From Xenoacremonium recifei (lineage: Eukaryota; Ascomycota; Sordariomycetes; Hypocreales; Nectriaceae): DNA of 64,000 nt. Under the pieces are notes generated by a model. That model made no database searches and was not told where the DNA came from. It was given only the letters and a program-made list of their open reading frames with translations. Location: assembly GCA_012184525.1 (NCBI GenBank), contig WOFQ01000015.1, positions 248,001-312,000 of the forward strand. The letters run 5' to 3'. Every line of letters starts with the position of its first letter. Positions within the stretch are counted from its first letter, which is position 1. The translations under genes were made by a program, and so were the position numbers. This document shows, piece after piece, positions 32,880 through 41,622 of this stretch.

Positions 32880-33812
32880 ATGAACAACTCTAGAGGTAAG
32901 TCGGGGTCTTGGATCTCTCAACAGCTTCATTCGCTTATATGATCAGATTACCAGGCGAATGGCTACGTTGATCCCAACTTCCCCAACCCCAATGGCCCAA
33001 ACGACACCTCCATCATCATCTACGGCTACCGGCCGTCGCTAGCTTTCGCCGCCTTCGCCGCCGCGTGGTTCTTCATCATGCTCCTCATTCACCTCATTCA
33101 AACGACATATACTCGCAACTGGTATTTTCTGACCTTCTCGATCGGTCTGGTATTTGAAGTGGTCGGATACGTCGCTCGCTCGCTGTCCGCGCAGAGAGAC
33201 CCATATCGTCTACTATACTTCATTCTCAATTACTTCTTCATCGTCACGGCGCCGGTGTTCCTAGCTGCAGGAGCGTACACCATATTTTCGGCGCTAATTG
33301 CACGTGTTGGGCAGAAGTACTCATTTCTCCCTCCCAAGGTGATCTTGTGGTTCTTCATCACTTCAGATGTGATTGCGACGGTGGTGCAGGTCGCTGGTGC
33401 AGCACTCATTGGCTCTCGCGAGTCCGACCATAAGGATCCGACAACGGCAAACAACATCCTACTCGGCGGACTGGCTTACCAAGTGTTCTCCTTGGGAGTC
33501 TTTCTAATTGTGATTATGAGTTTTGTATATCGTGGGCGTCGCAAGATCCAAAGCATGAGATTGACGGGGTTCATAGGAGCGTTCGCCTCGGTAACAGTGC
33601 TGATCTACCTCCGGACGTGCTTCCGGCTCGCAGAGACCGCATAGGGAGTGATGGGGTTTCTTTTTACGCATGAGATATATTTTGCATGTCTGGAGTTTAT
33701 GCCTGTTGCTTTGGCCGTACTTTTGCTAGCCATCTGGTTTCCGGGACGATGCGTCGGCAACAAGGTCAAGGTTGAAGGTGACATGGAGAAGAGCACTAGT
33801 CGTTCGCTTTGA
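32880..33812 (+). CDS. RTA1-like 7-TM membrane protein, cut by an in-frame TAG
   Basis: RTA1 family (lipid-translocating exporter-like; resistance to aminocholesterol and similar stress). Exon 1 is 32880-32895 (MNNSR), intron GTAAGT...TCAG (32896-32946), exon 2 from 32947. Family landmarks: YRPSLAFAAFAAAWFFIMLL (TM1), FEVVGYVARSLSAQRDPYRL, SDVIATVVQVAGAALIG, and RTCFRLAETA. Right after that, TAG at 33642-33644 stops the frame. The same frame then continues for 55 codons with clear family sequence (THEIYFACLEFMPVALAVLL, then AIWFPGRC) to TGA at 33810-33812. So the stop removes only the last membrane segment and the tail. CAG in that position would fit the family and differs by one C-to-T change. 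It may be a new pseudogene, a truncated protein, or read through; no intron explains it. Confidence 0.75.
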
Positions 33813-34117
33813 AGGTGAGGGAGCTAGAGATTGGTTGAGTTGGGCGCCTTTCCTTTGCTTGCAGCATAGAATGAGTAGAATAATTTGTTGATTATTAGAT
33901 GCCGCATCGAATAGATTGTCTGAATTTCTGACTGTAATATTGATTAAAGAGGAAGTCCTGTCGCTGTAGGTGAGAGCCCCTGAATTACCTGTATACCCCG
34001 CCCCCACCAACAAACAGTTGGGCAGCCGCAGCTGACCCAGGTACCGCCTCATACCTTCCAACCCAGCTGGCACCTCAATTGTTCAGGCTTCACTTCACAT
34101 CTTCAACAACAGGAACA
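33813..34117. other. Spacer
   Basis: About 300 bases, AT-rich, holding the promoter and leader of the GH18 gene. Nothing else seen. Confidence 0.4.
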
Positions 34118-35164
34118 ATGCCTGTTCTCCCACCACCGCCGCCGCCGCCTGCCAACTCTGTCCCCCGGATCATCACCTACTACCAGACTCACCATGACGC
34201 CAACGGCAAGCCCATCTCGGTCATGCCGCTCATCAACCGGCCGGGCATCCAGCTGACGCACCTCATCGTGGCCGCCATCCACATCAACGAGGACCCCCAG
34301 AAGATCACGCTCAACAACCAACATCCCTCGCACCCGCGCTTCCAGACGCTCTGGGCCGAGATGCGCGCGCTTCAGGCCTCGGGCGTCAAGGTCATGGGCA
34401 TGCTGGGCGGCGCCGCCAAGGGCAGCTATAAGCGCCTGGACGGCAGCGAGGACCAGTTCGAGCGCTACTACGTGCCCGTGCGGAACATGATCCGCAACCG
34501 CAGCCTCGACGGACTGGATCTCGACGTCGAGGAGCCCATGAGCCTCGCAGGCGTTGTCCGTCTCATCGACCGCCTGCGCGCCGACTTCGGCCCCGAGTTC
34601 ATCATCACGCTGGCGCCCGTGGCCGCCGCGCTGCTCGACCCCCGCCGCAACCTCAGCGGCTTCGACTACGAGGCGCTGGAGGTGATGCGCGGCCGCGACA
34701 TCGCCTGGTACAACGCGCAGTTCTACTGCGGCTGGGGCGACTGCAGCAACCCGCTCATGTTCGACCTGATCACGCGCAAGGGCTGGCCGGCCGAGAAGAT
34801 CGTCGTCGGCGTGCTGACCAACCCCAACAACGGCCACGGCTTCGTGCCCTGGAACCCGCTGGGCCAGGTGCTGACGCTGCTGCGCGGCCGCTACGCGCGC
34901 TTCGGCGGCATCATGGGCTGGGAGTACTTCAACAGTCGGCCTGGCGGCAAGGAGCGGCCGTGGGAGTGGGCGAGACAGGCTACGAAGTTCTTGAGAAGTG
35001 AGTTTCTGACGCAGGCGCAGCAACCGGGAGGACAGCAGCCGCAGCAGGGCCCAAACAAGGGACCGCCGGCACCGTCACAGGAGGCTGACCCGGATGCGCC
35101 TGGGGGCAAGGCAGTGCCGGTGCCGAAGCATTTCGAATACTTTACAGACGGGTCAGACGCTTAG
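34118..35164 (+). CDS. GH18-family glycosidase, intracellular type
   Basis: A single-exon gene of 348 residues from ATG 34118 (MPVLPPPPPPP); an upstream in-frame ATG at 34079 would add 13 residues. The chitinase-type catalytic motif DGLDLDVE (DxxDxDxE) is intact at 34508-34531, and the final Glu is the proton donor. The substrate-assisting region QFYCGWGD and the MGWEYFN segment that closes the barrel are present. There is no signal peptide; the start is a Pro run, and the C-terminal 50 residues are Gln/Pro/Gly-rich and disordered, with no carbohydrate-binding module. The family cleaves beta-1,4-GlcNAc linkages (chitinase or endo-beta-N-acetylglucosaminidase). The intracellular form suggests a role on free or ER-derived glycans, which is inference. 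The coding region is markedly more G+C-rich, with C/G third positions, than its neighbours upstream. Confidence 0.88.
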   Translation: MPVLPPPPPPPANSVPRIITYYQTHHDANGKPISVMPLINRPGIQLTHLIVAAIHINEDPQKITLNNQHPSHPRFQTLWAEMRALQASGVKVMGMLGGAAKGSYKRLDGSEDQFERYYVPVRNMIRNRSLDGLDLDVEEPMSLAGVVRLIDRLRADFGPEFIITLAPVAAALLDPRRNLSGFDYEALEVMRGRDIAWYNAQFYCGWGDCSNPLMFDLITRKGWPAEKIVVGVLTNPNNGHGFVPWNPLGQVLTLLRGRYARFGGIMGWEYFNSRPGGKERPWEWARQATKFLRSEFLTQAQQPGGQQPQQGPNKGPPAPSQEADPDAPGGKAVPVPKHFEYFTDGSDA

Positions 35165-35850
35165 ACTTTGCATAAGACGTGTTTAGACAAAAGGAGAGCT
35201 GGAAATGAGGACGACGAGCTATGATTATCACGAATGTTCCCTGCACTTCAATACAACCTCGCAAACAAACACCCACATGACTCGTTTCACACACAACCTC
35301 GTCTTACACCAATCAATTCACCCTGCCGCCTCTCCCGCCAGAAGCCTCCCGTTTCCCATCCCGCCGATCCGCCCGCATCGACTCGCAATTATGGTTATTT
35401 TTAACCGTTAGCCCCGACTCTGAAACGCTCTCCCGCCTGCAACCGGAAAGCGCCCAGCCGCCCATCACGACCCCTGAAACGGCCTCTCCCCGCACGCCGC
35501 GTCAAAGCCATCGCAATGCGTACGCGACAATCGGAGCCGTGGTTTATTGTCGTTGGCCTCTGCTGGGGAAGGAGTGGTGGCTGAGGCGCGAAGTGAGGTG
35601 GCGTCGAGTCCAGACCCGGGGGTCGAGGGATGCCTCATTTCCTATCAAATTATCTGTTGGTTCGGCGTTTCATGCTGGGATTGTGTTCTATGGAGCTGAC
35701 GCTGCTCATCTTACACGGCGGCCGACGTCACTGAGCTAACGTCACGGCACAGATTCCCGAGGGAGGGTTATATCTGCCGGCCGTCCCCAGGAACTCGAGT
35801 CTTGGCAACTTCGAGGTCCATTGTCCTTCTTGCTTGTGTCAGTAGTCAAG
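35165..35850. other. Gene-free spacer
   Basis: About 690 bases. Short frames only. Nothing recognised. Confidence 0.4.
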
Positions 35851-35955
35851 ATGTCGACCGCCGTCATATTGGTCTTTGTCCAGATCGGGGCTGCCCTGAT
35901 TCTCCCCGCCATCATCATCTACTCCGTCCTCCCGTCGCGACACATCGCGCGGTAA
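35851..35955 (+). CDS. Possible 34-residue single-pass membrane microprotein
   Basis: ATG 35851 opens a short frame with one strong hydrophobic segment (STAVILVFVQIGAALILPA, then IIIYSV) and a basic end (LPSRHIAR). It stops at TAA 35953-35955, where the sequence GCGCG-GTAAGA also looks like a splice donor, so the protein could continue in a further exon that I could not place. An upstream CAAG context favours the ATG weakly. Could be chance. Confidence 0.25.
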   Translation: MSTAVILVFVQIGAALILPAIIIYSVLPSRHIAR

Positions 35956-36705
35956 GATCGTCAGTCAGGATGCAAAACGAAACTCCTGTTCCCTCCTCTG
36001 CTACGGCACACCATCTGTGCGTAGTATAGTCGAGTCTATCAACCCAAAAGACTCTGGCACCTACCTTCAGTGCTTTGGGTCAGCCTCAGTTTTAGCTGAG
36101 CAGCAACAACACCCATTCCGACCGATTCTGAGACCAGTCATGTATGGAGAGGCCGATTTGCTTTTCTTTTGCAGTTTGAAAGCAATCGCGAACGTCGACG
36201 CTAGCCAGGGGCGCTTACTACCGCATCCACTTCCGCATGAGTGCCTTACGACACGATCGAGTTATGATACGAAAGAAAGAACAGAACCGCTGCGACCGTC
36301 CGCAAGAATGCATATAACTCGGTTGCCAGTACTCCGATGAGTATTGACACATGACGGCGGCGGGATATTGTCCCGCACCACCGACGAGGAAGGACCACTG
36401 TATGAGGCACAGGCAGTAAGCTGTGAGTTGAGATGTAATACCTGATTCAACCGGACAAGTTCGAGAACACAAGTTTAATAGATGAGGAACATGAAGAAAG
36501 AGAAGACAGACAAAGATGTAATGACAGACCGAATGTGAATTAGAGTCATAGCAAGTACATACGTATCATCAGCAAGCAACTAATTTAACAAGAAGTAGAA
36601 CATCATAAACCTCATGATCATAAAGCATCCTTCATCAATGTTTCGTCATTAGTATACATGCCACCACGATCGTCCCAGATAAAACCTTCCTCAGTCAAAG
36701 GTGAC
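35956..36705. other. Gene-free spacer
   Basis: About 750 bases to the 3' end of the secreted protein gene. Nothing recognised. Confidence 0.4.
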
Positions 36706-37947
36706 TCAGCAGACCATCCAAGGCTCGCACTGAGCCTGGATGTTGTAGCTGTTGTAGACAGGGTAGGTGTCCTGCAGGGCGGCGATGATCGGATCAAAGA
36801 AGTCGGCGTTGAATCGCTCAGTCTGGCAGGTCGAGCATGGACCAGACAGGAAATTGTCGAAGGTAGTGTTGTATTGCAGGTACCCAATCACCTCGTTCTG
36901 AGCGACATCCACGGCCTGGAGACTGAAGCCCTCGGGGATGACGACCCAGCTGGTCGAGTTGGTGGCGTTGTTAGGCACGGTGACATTGGCGCTGTTCTGG
37001 CCAGGAACGACTGGATTCTGGCTGAACCACAGACTCTTGAGGCCGACATCGTGCAATGCCTGGATCAAAATGAGGGTCATGTGCGAGTCGGCATCGATCT
37101 GGATGCCAGCACACTCGATGTTGATCGTGTATCCGTCTCCCTTCACAGGTCCTCCAATGCAGCGTCCGGTAGTCTGGTCCCATGCAAAGTTGGAGATGAA
37201 AGCATCCCAGGTGTTTTCCCAGTTGATGAAACGAGGGCTGACTCCCGCCGAGACGAAAAGTTCACCGGCATGAGAGGGGGTTTGGGATGGTTCGGGCTGG
37301 CCAGCACTGCTGCCCCCGCTACCGCCCCCATTGCCGCCACCAGTTGCAGTAGGGCTGGGCTGGGAAAGAGTCTCAGAGAAGAAGGATGTGGTCGGTGCAG
37401 CAGAGGCAGTGGTCAAGGTGGAAGTGTGAGAGCCCATGTTGTTCGGACGAGGGGGAGCGTGGTCCTGTCGGTTGCAGACAAACGCAGACCAGCAAACAGC
37501 ATCAGCGTTGACCGTCTTGTTGATGGCAGCACTGACAGGGCGTCCACGGTACGCCCAGCAGTTGAGGGTCTCGCCACCGTCTTTGGTGGTGACGGCGGTG
37601 CCGGCTTTGAAACCATCCGGGGTACTGTCCTCGATGTAAGCCGTCCAAACATCGCCGTTGGGGAACGTGCCAGTGGCACCAGCAGGGATCCAAGGGTAAT
37701 GGCCGTCTCCGTATGGAATCTGGACAGACATGTCAGGGGCCTCAGGGTAGGCATAAGCAGAGGCAGGCCATATGATCTGCTGGTACCAGTTCATCTGGCG
37801 GGAGGTAGACCAGCTTGGGTGGGCTTTGTTGTCTCCGATGCCGCAATCACAGAGGATGAGGTCCTCATTGGGAAACTGCTGGGCCTTGGAGGCGCTCAAG
37901 AGGAGAGCCAAGGCAACAAACCGGGCGGTGAACTGGACTGTAGCCAT
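36706..37947 (-). CDS. Secreted two-part protein of unknown function
   Basis: A single-exon gene of 413 residues. It begins with a signal peptide (MATVQFTARFVALALLLSASKAQ). The N-terminal part (to about residue 165) contains LILCDCGIGDNK, GHYPWIPAGATGTFPNGDVW and a paired Cys pattern. A Ser/Thr-rich then Gly/Ser linker follows (GGGNGGGSGGSSAG). The C-terminal part has further Cys (GRCIGGPVKGDGYTINIECAG, SGPCSTCQTERF, QCEPWMVC) and several Asn-glycosylation sites (NATNST, NTTFDN). This looks like a cell-wall or extracellular protein with two disulfide-bonded domains. I recall similar uncharacterised proteins in other Pezizomycotina but assign no activity. It has no GPI signal. Confidence 0.8.
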   Translation of the reverse strand: MATVQFTARFVALALLLSASKAQQFPNEDLILCDCGIGDNKAHPSWSTSRQMNWYQQIIWPASAYAYPEAPDMSVQIPYGDGHYPWIPAGATGTFPNGDVWTAYIEDSTPDGFKAGTAVTTKDGGETLNCWAYRGRPVSAAINKTVNADAVCWSAFVCNRQDHAPPRPNNMGSHTSTLTTASAAPTTSFFSETLSQPSPTATGGGNGGGSGGSSAGQPEPSQTPSHAGELFVSAGVSPRFINWENTWDAFISNFAWDQTTGRCIGGPVKGDGYTINIECAGIQIDADSHMTLILIQALHDVGLKSLWFSQNPVVPGQNSANVTVPNNATNSTSWVVIPEGFSLQAVDVAQNEVIGYLQYNTTFDNFLSGPCSTCQTERFNADFFDPIIAALQDTYPVYNSYNIQAQCEPWMVC

Positions 37948-39066
37948 GGTGAAGACGCGTGAAGAGTGTAGAAGAGAAGGCGGTGAATCTTGTTGCGGTC
38001 AAGTCGATTCGACGAACAGCGGAGTTGAGTTGAGTTGAGTGTTTGAGCAACGAGCGGAGGAGGTTGAGGATGGAAGAGAGTCGAGGTGGCTGACGAAGCA
38101 GACGACGTCAACTAGGTAGGCATCTGGTTCTTCCGGGCTTCCTCCTGTCGTAACGTTACCACATTGCAACCGCAAGTCCCATGGCTTGCTTTTGTTGGGA
38201 TCATCACGGGCAGTTCCAGAGGCTTTGGGAAGGCACGCTCCGGTGTCTCGAGGTAGGTGGGCTCATGTTCACTGCCAGATACCAAGGTTGGCCGCGTAAT
38301 GGGTTGAGGAGAGGCACGTTTTGTTGAGGAGAACAAGGTGAGGCGGTCAAGATGCCGCGAAGATGGAGAAGGAGCGACATTGACGAAGAGTTGCGCAGGA
38401 GATAGAAACTCGGAAGGAGGTACAGTGATCTGGCGGGGTTCACCCGTGCCCGGACAGCTCGAACCGCAGTGTTTACTCGTCTAGGAGTAAACAGTCGTCA
38501 AGTCGAGATGGAAGTGGCTGGATCCTTCCAAGGGATATTTGTATTGATGTACATTATCAGCGAACACTGCTCAAAGGAGTGATGCTGATTCTCATGTCTT
38601 TGACTTGTCGATAATTTGAGTCTCTTATTAAAGCCTACGTGGAAGTTAAAAATTGAATCATGCAGAATGTGCCTAATGTGGAAATGGAAATGACATTCCG
38701 AATTATTGTCTATGGGGTGGATATGATGATTGACTGCCTCTTCCATGGTGAGTTAGGTATTGTACGTATGAGACGCTTAGATTGAAAAAGGGACTTTGGT
38801 AAGGTAACACAAATTTTTCCGGCCGAAAGATCTTCAGCACTACAATATCAGATGAGAAACTAGCAACGTCCTATAACACGAAGATTCGAGCTGATTGGGT
38901 CTTCATAACGTCTCGTTGCAAGCTAGAATCCAGGATCGAGTTCACCCCGAGGGCGTTCCCAACCTACCCTGTAGCTCCACTCGGTCGCGGCGGATCTCAT
39001 CTCGTCTCAACTCAACCTCCATCCATCGTCAGCAACTCACCTTTTCTCTTTTCACCGCCTTCCACC
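37948..39066. other. Divergent intergenic region
   Basis: About 1.1 kb between the secreted protein and the FAM210-like gene. A short tandem run of GAGTT units lies near 38021-38040. Otherwise nothing recognised. Confidence 0.45.
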
Positions 39067-39681
39067 ATGCGCCGCACGCTGCCGCCCTTCCGATGGCGGC
39101 CATTGCGCCTACCTCATATCAGCAGAGCCGCCATACGCGCTGAATCCACTCAGGCGTCGTCCACCTCAAGCTCCCGCATCGATCGCATCACAGCCAAGCT
39201 GCCGCGCCGCCTGCAGCGATACACCAATGGCCTCCGCAACGCGCCTGTCTCGCACGTGGTCTCGTTCATGATCCTCCACGAGATCACGGCTGTGGTACCG
39301 CTATTCGGCCTGTTCGGGCTATTCCACTACACTGACTACGTGCCTATCTCGTACATGTCGTCGCATTTTGGGAATTACGTGGAGGACGGCTTGGGGAAAT
39401 TTGAGAGGTACTTCAAGCGCAAAGGGTGGTTTGGGTTTGGAAAAGAGGAGAATCTCAATGGCGAGGATTCTACAGCTAGGAATGCGAAGGAGAGCTCGCA
39501 GGATGTCATGGAGAGGTGGCAAAGCGGAGACAGTCGATACAAGGTGGTCGTAGAGGTTGCACTCGCCTATGCGATAACCAAGGCATTGCTCCCCCTTCGA
39601 ATCATTGGCACTGTCTGGGCCACTCCTTGGTTTGCAGGGGTACTCATGAGAGCTAGGGGAGTATTCGCTCGCAAGGCGTGA
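39067..39681 (+). CDS. FAM210-like (DUF1279) mitochondrial inner-membrane protein
   Basis: A single exon, 204 residues. The first 50 residues are Arg/Ser-rich without acids until about residue 25 (MRRTLPPFRWRPLRLPHISR), a mitochondrial presequence. The DUF1279/FAM210 core follows: SHVVSFMILHEITAVVPLFG, then LFGLFHYTDYVP, with a first membrane segment, an amphipathic soluble part, and a second hydrophobic region LAYAITKALLPLRIIGTVW, then TPWF. The order and length match the yeast Nat2/FAM210 group, whose exact role is still unsettled (mitochondrial protein synthesis or membrane maintenance). Upstream bases CCACC before ATG give a good fungal start context. Confidence 0.88.
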   Translation: MRRTLPPFRWRPLRLPHISRAAIRAESTQASSTSSSRIDRITAKLPRRLQRYTNGLRNAPVSHVVSFMILHEITAVVPLFGLFGLFHYTDYVPISYMSSHFGNYVEDGLGKFERYFKRKGWFGFGKEENLNGEDSTARNAKESSQDVMERWQSGDSRYKVVVEVALAYAITKALLPLRIIGTVWATPWFAGVLMRARGVFARKA

Positions 39682-39812
39682 CATCACAAATAGATAGTAG
39701 CGATTTGGTTTCGTCAAAACTTTTTATTTTGGTCATGATCGGTTTTGTGCCCAGAGATGGATCCAACCATCCTTAGAATATCAATCGTTCCGGGTTATAT
39801 TTTTGACGCAAT

Positions 39813-40641
39813 CTAAGCCTTCTCGTAGATCCAGTCGAACTGGGAAGCCTTGTAGCTGACCAGGTCGTCCTCCTTGAACCAGAGAGCAATCTCTTTCTTG
39901 GCGTTCTCGACGGAGTCGGAGCCGTGGCAGACGTTGCGGCCGACGTCGATGGCGAAGTCACCTCGGATGGTGCCGGGGGCAGAGGCGAGGGGGTTGGTGG
40001 CACCGAGGATGGCTGGAGAAGAGAAATGTTAGGTTTGCAGTGGATCGACGTTGTGGCAGAGTAAACTTACTTCGGCCGGTCTTGACGGCATCACGGCCCT
40101 CCCAGACCATGGCGCAGATGGGGCCAGAGGCCATGTCTATGGGTAAGTTCAGATCTCTGTGTAGCTTCGCAGTGAATTGACTCGTTACGTACACTCAACC
40201 AGGCTGGGGAAGAAGGGCTTGTCCTTCAGGTCGGCATCTAGAGGCGGTCAATCAGTAGACGAACTCAAAGGGTGGGGATTTAAGGAATTGCACGTACAGT
40301 GAGCCTCGAGGTGAGCCTTGCCGGGGGTGACAAGCTTGATGGCGGCAAGCTTGAAGCTATTGGGGTCGTGAGCTCCCGAACGTACGAGGATCGTTTCGGT
40401 GCGAGTTGTCTTACCCTCGGTTCTCGAAGCGGGAGATGATGGGACCAACGAGGCCACGCTGAGAAACACATCAGTATAAAGTTCGGCTAGAGAGATGTCT
40501 TTGAGACAGAGAAACTCACCTGGACGCCGTCAGGCTTGATAGCAATGAAGCTAGAAAATTGTCAGACCAAATCGCGGTCAGGAGGGGCAGCAGCCACAGC
40601 CACGGCGGCGGGGTAGCTCACGTCTGCTCGGAGGAAGACAT
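39813..40641 (-). CDS. Nucleoside diphosphate kinase
   Basis: Transfers the terminal phosphate between nucleoside triphosphates and diphosphates. Seven exons with six introns rebuild a full-length enzyme: MSSSEQT, FIAIKPDGVQ, RGLVGPIISRFENR, GFKLAAIKLVTPGKAHLEAH, a YADLKDKPFFPSLV exon, MASGPICAMVWEGRDAVKTG, and TILGATNPLASAPGTIRGDF onward. The catalytic His lies in NVCHGSDS (codon at 39924-39926, minus strand). The last codon is followed by TAG at 39813-39815. ATG 40641 gives the standard 150-residue protein. The same frame is open to an ATG at 40896, which would add 85 residues with a strong hydrophobic segment (IFIALFLLLAFYFLFF), a possible signal anchor. The very high intron density for such a short gene is typical of strongly expressed fungal genes. 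Confidence 0.95.
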
Positions 40642-41622
40642 GGTGATGTTGGAGTCTGGAGAGACTTGGAGAACTGGTGTAGAGGTTGGGAGAGGCTTGG
40701 TATCGGGTACGACTGAAGACGATTCCGGGCGGGAGAAGAAGAGGAAGTAGAAGGCGAGGAGGAGGAAGAGGGCGATGAAAATTGGTGGGGGCAGATTTTC
40801 CGCAGTCCTCCGTATCGGGTTGTGCTGGTTGTGCTGTTCATCGGCCGAAGCGGGGTTCTTGGGCTTGCTCTGGCGGGGTCTGGCGGCTTGCTCCATGGCG
40901 AGGCGGTGATGCAGCGACAGTGTGAGGAGGAATTCGCACGTGCAGGATAGGGTCCAGCTGTCCAGGGGAAGTATCGCAATTGCAGTCTAGAACTCAATGC
41001 TGGACGAGATACAAACAACACAGAGCACTTGTGGTGTTGAAGAAGAAGCTGCTACAGAGCTTCAATGCTCAGACCTGGCGTTATGCCGTGGTTGATCACG
41101 GTCAAACGGTGCTCGACCAGAGCGAGGGAGCTCCAAGAAAGGGTCGTTTCTAAGCCAACCGAATGTTGCACGTACAGTGTGTTTTCTGAGACGGCGTTCC
41201 ACAGGAGCTTGCCTAGATGCATACCGATCAGATTCTAGATATACAACAAAAAGGAAGTGTGCAGCTACCGCAGCTTGCCCCTCCATGTGGCCCCATCAAG
41301 CTCCCTGAGGCGCCCCTTGTTTCTGGTCAAGCAACCGGATCCACCGCCTCGACTCCCAAACAGAGCCAATCCCAATTGGGGACGGAGCTTCCGCCCAAAG
41401 GGACAGCTTGACTTCGACATCATCGTTGGATCTCTGGCAGAACCACTGACTTGCCCAGTCACCATCATCACCTGCTGCGAGACAGTACACATCGCCAACG
41501 CAGGCTGTGTATCTTGTACCATCTTGATCTTGATGTGCTCCCATTGGATCTCTTTGTAACCCCTTTTCTGTCTTGTTACTGCTTACTCCCTTCCTTCGGT
41601 CTTCGACCGCTCCCTCGCCATC
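40642..41622. other. Divergent promoter region of NDP kinase and glucosidase II
   Basis: About 980 bases between the two oppositely transcribed genes; the first 255 encode the possible N-terminal extension of the NDP kinase. Short frames from 41217 to 41559 are not convincing. CT-rich tracts precede the glucosidase start. Confidence 0.45.

Noticed and set aside
33541..33644. An intron ending at the TAG in the RTA1-like gene
   Set aside because: The only possible donor (GTAACA upstream) would remove the conserved RTCFRLAE segment, so the TAG is read as a real stop.
34103..35023. Minus-strand 306-codon frame opposite the GH18 gene
   Set aside because: Antisense shadow caused by G/C-rich third positions. 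Composition is Ala/Val/Arg/His with no motif, while the plus strand has the catalytic motif.
36658..37962. Plus-strand 434-codon frame opposite the secreted protein
   Set aside because: No signal or domain; the minus strand has a clear signal peptide and Cys pattern.
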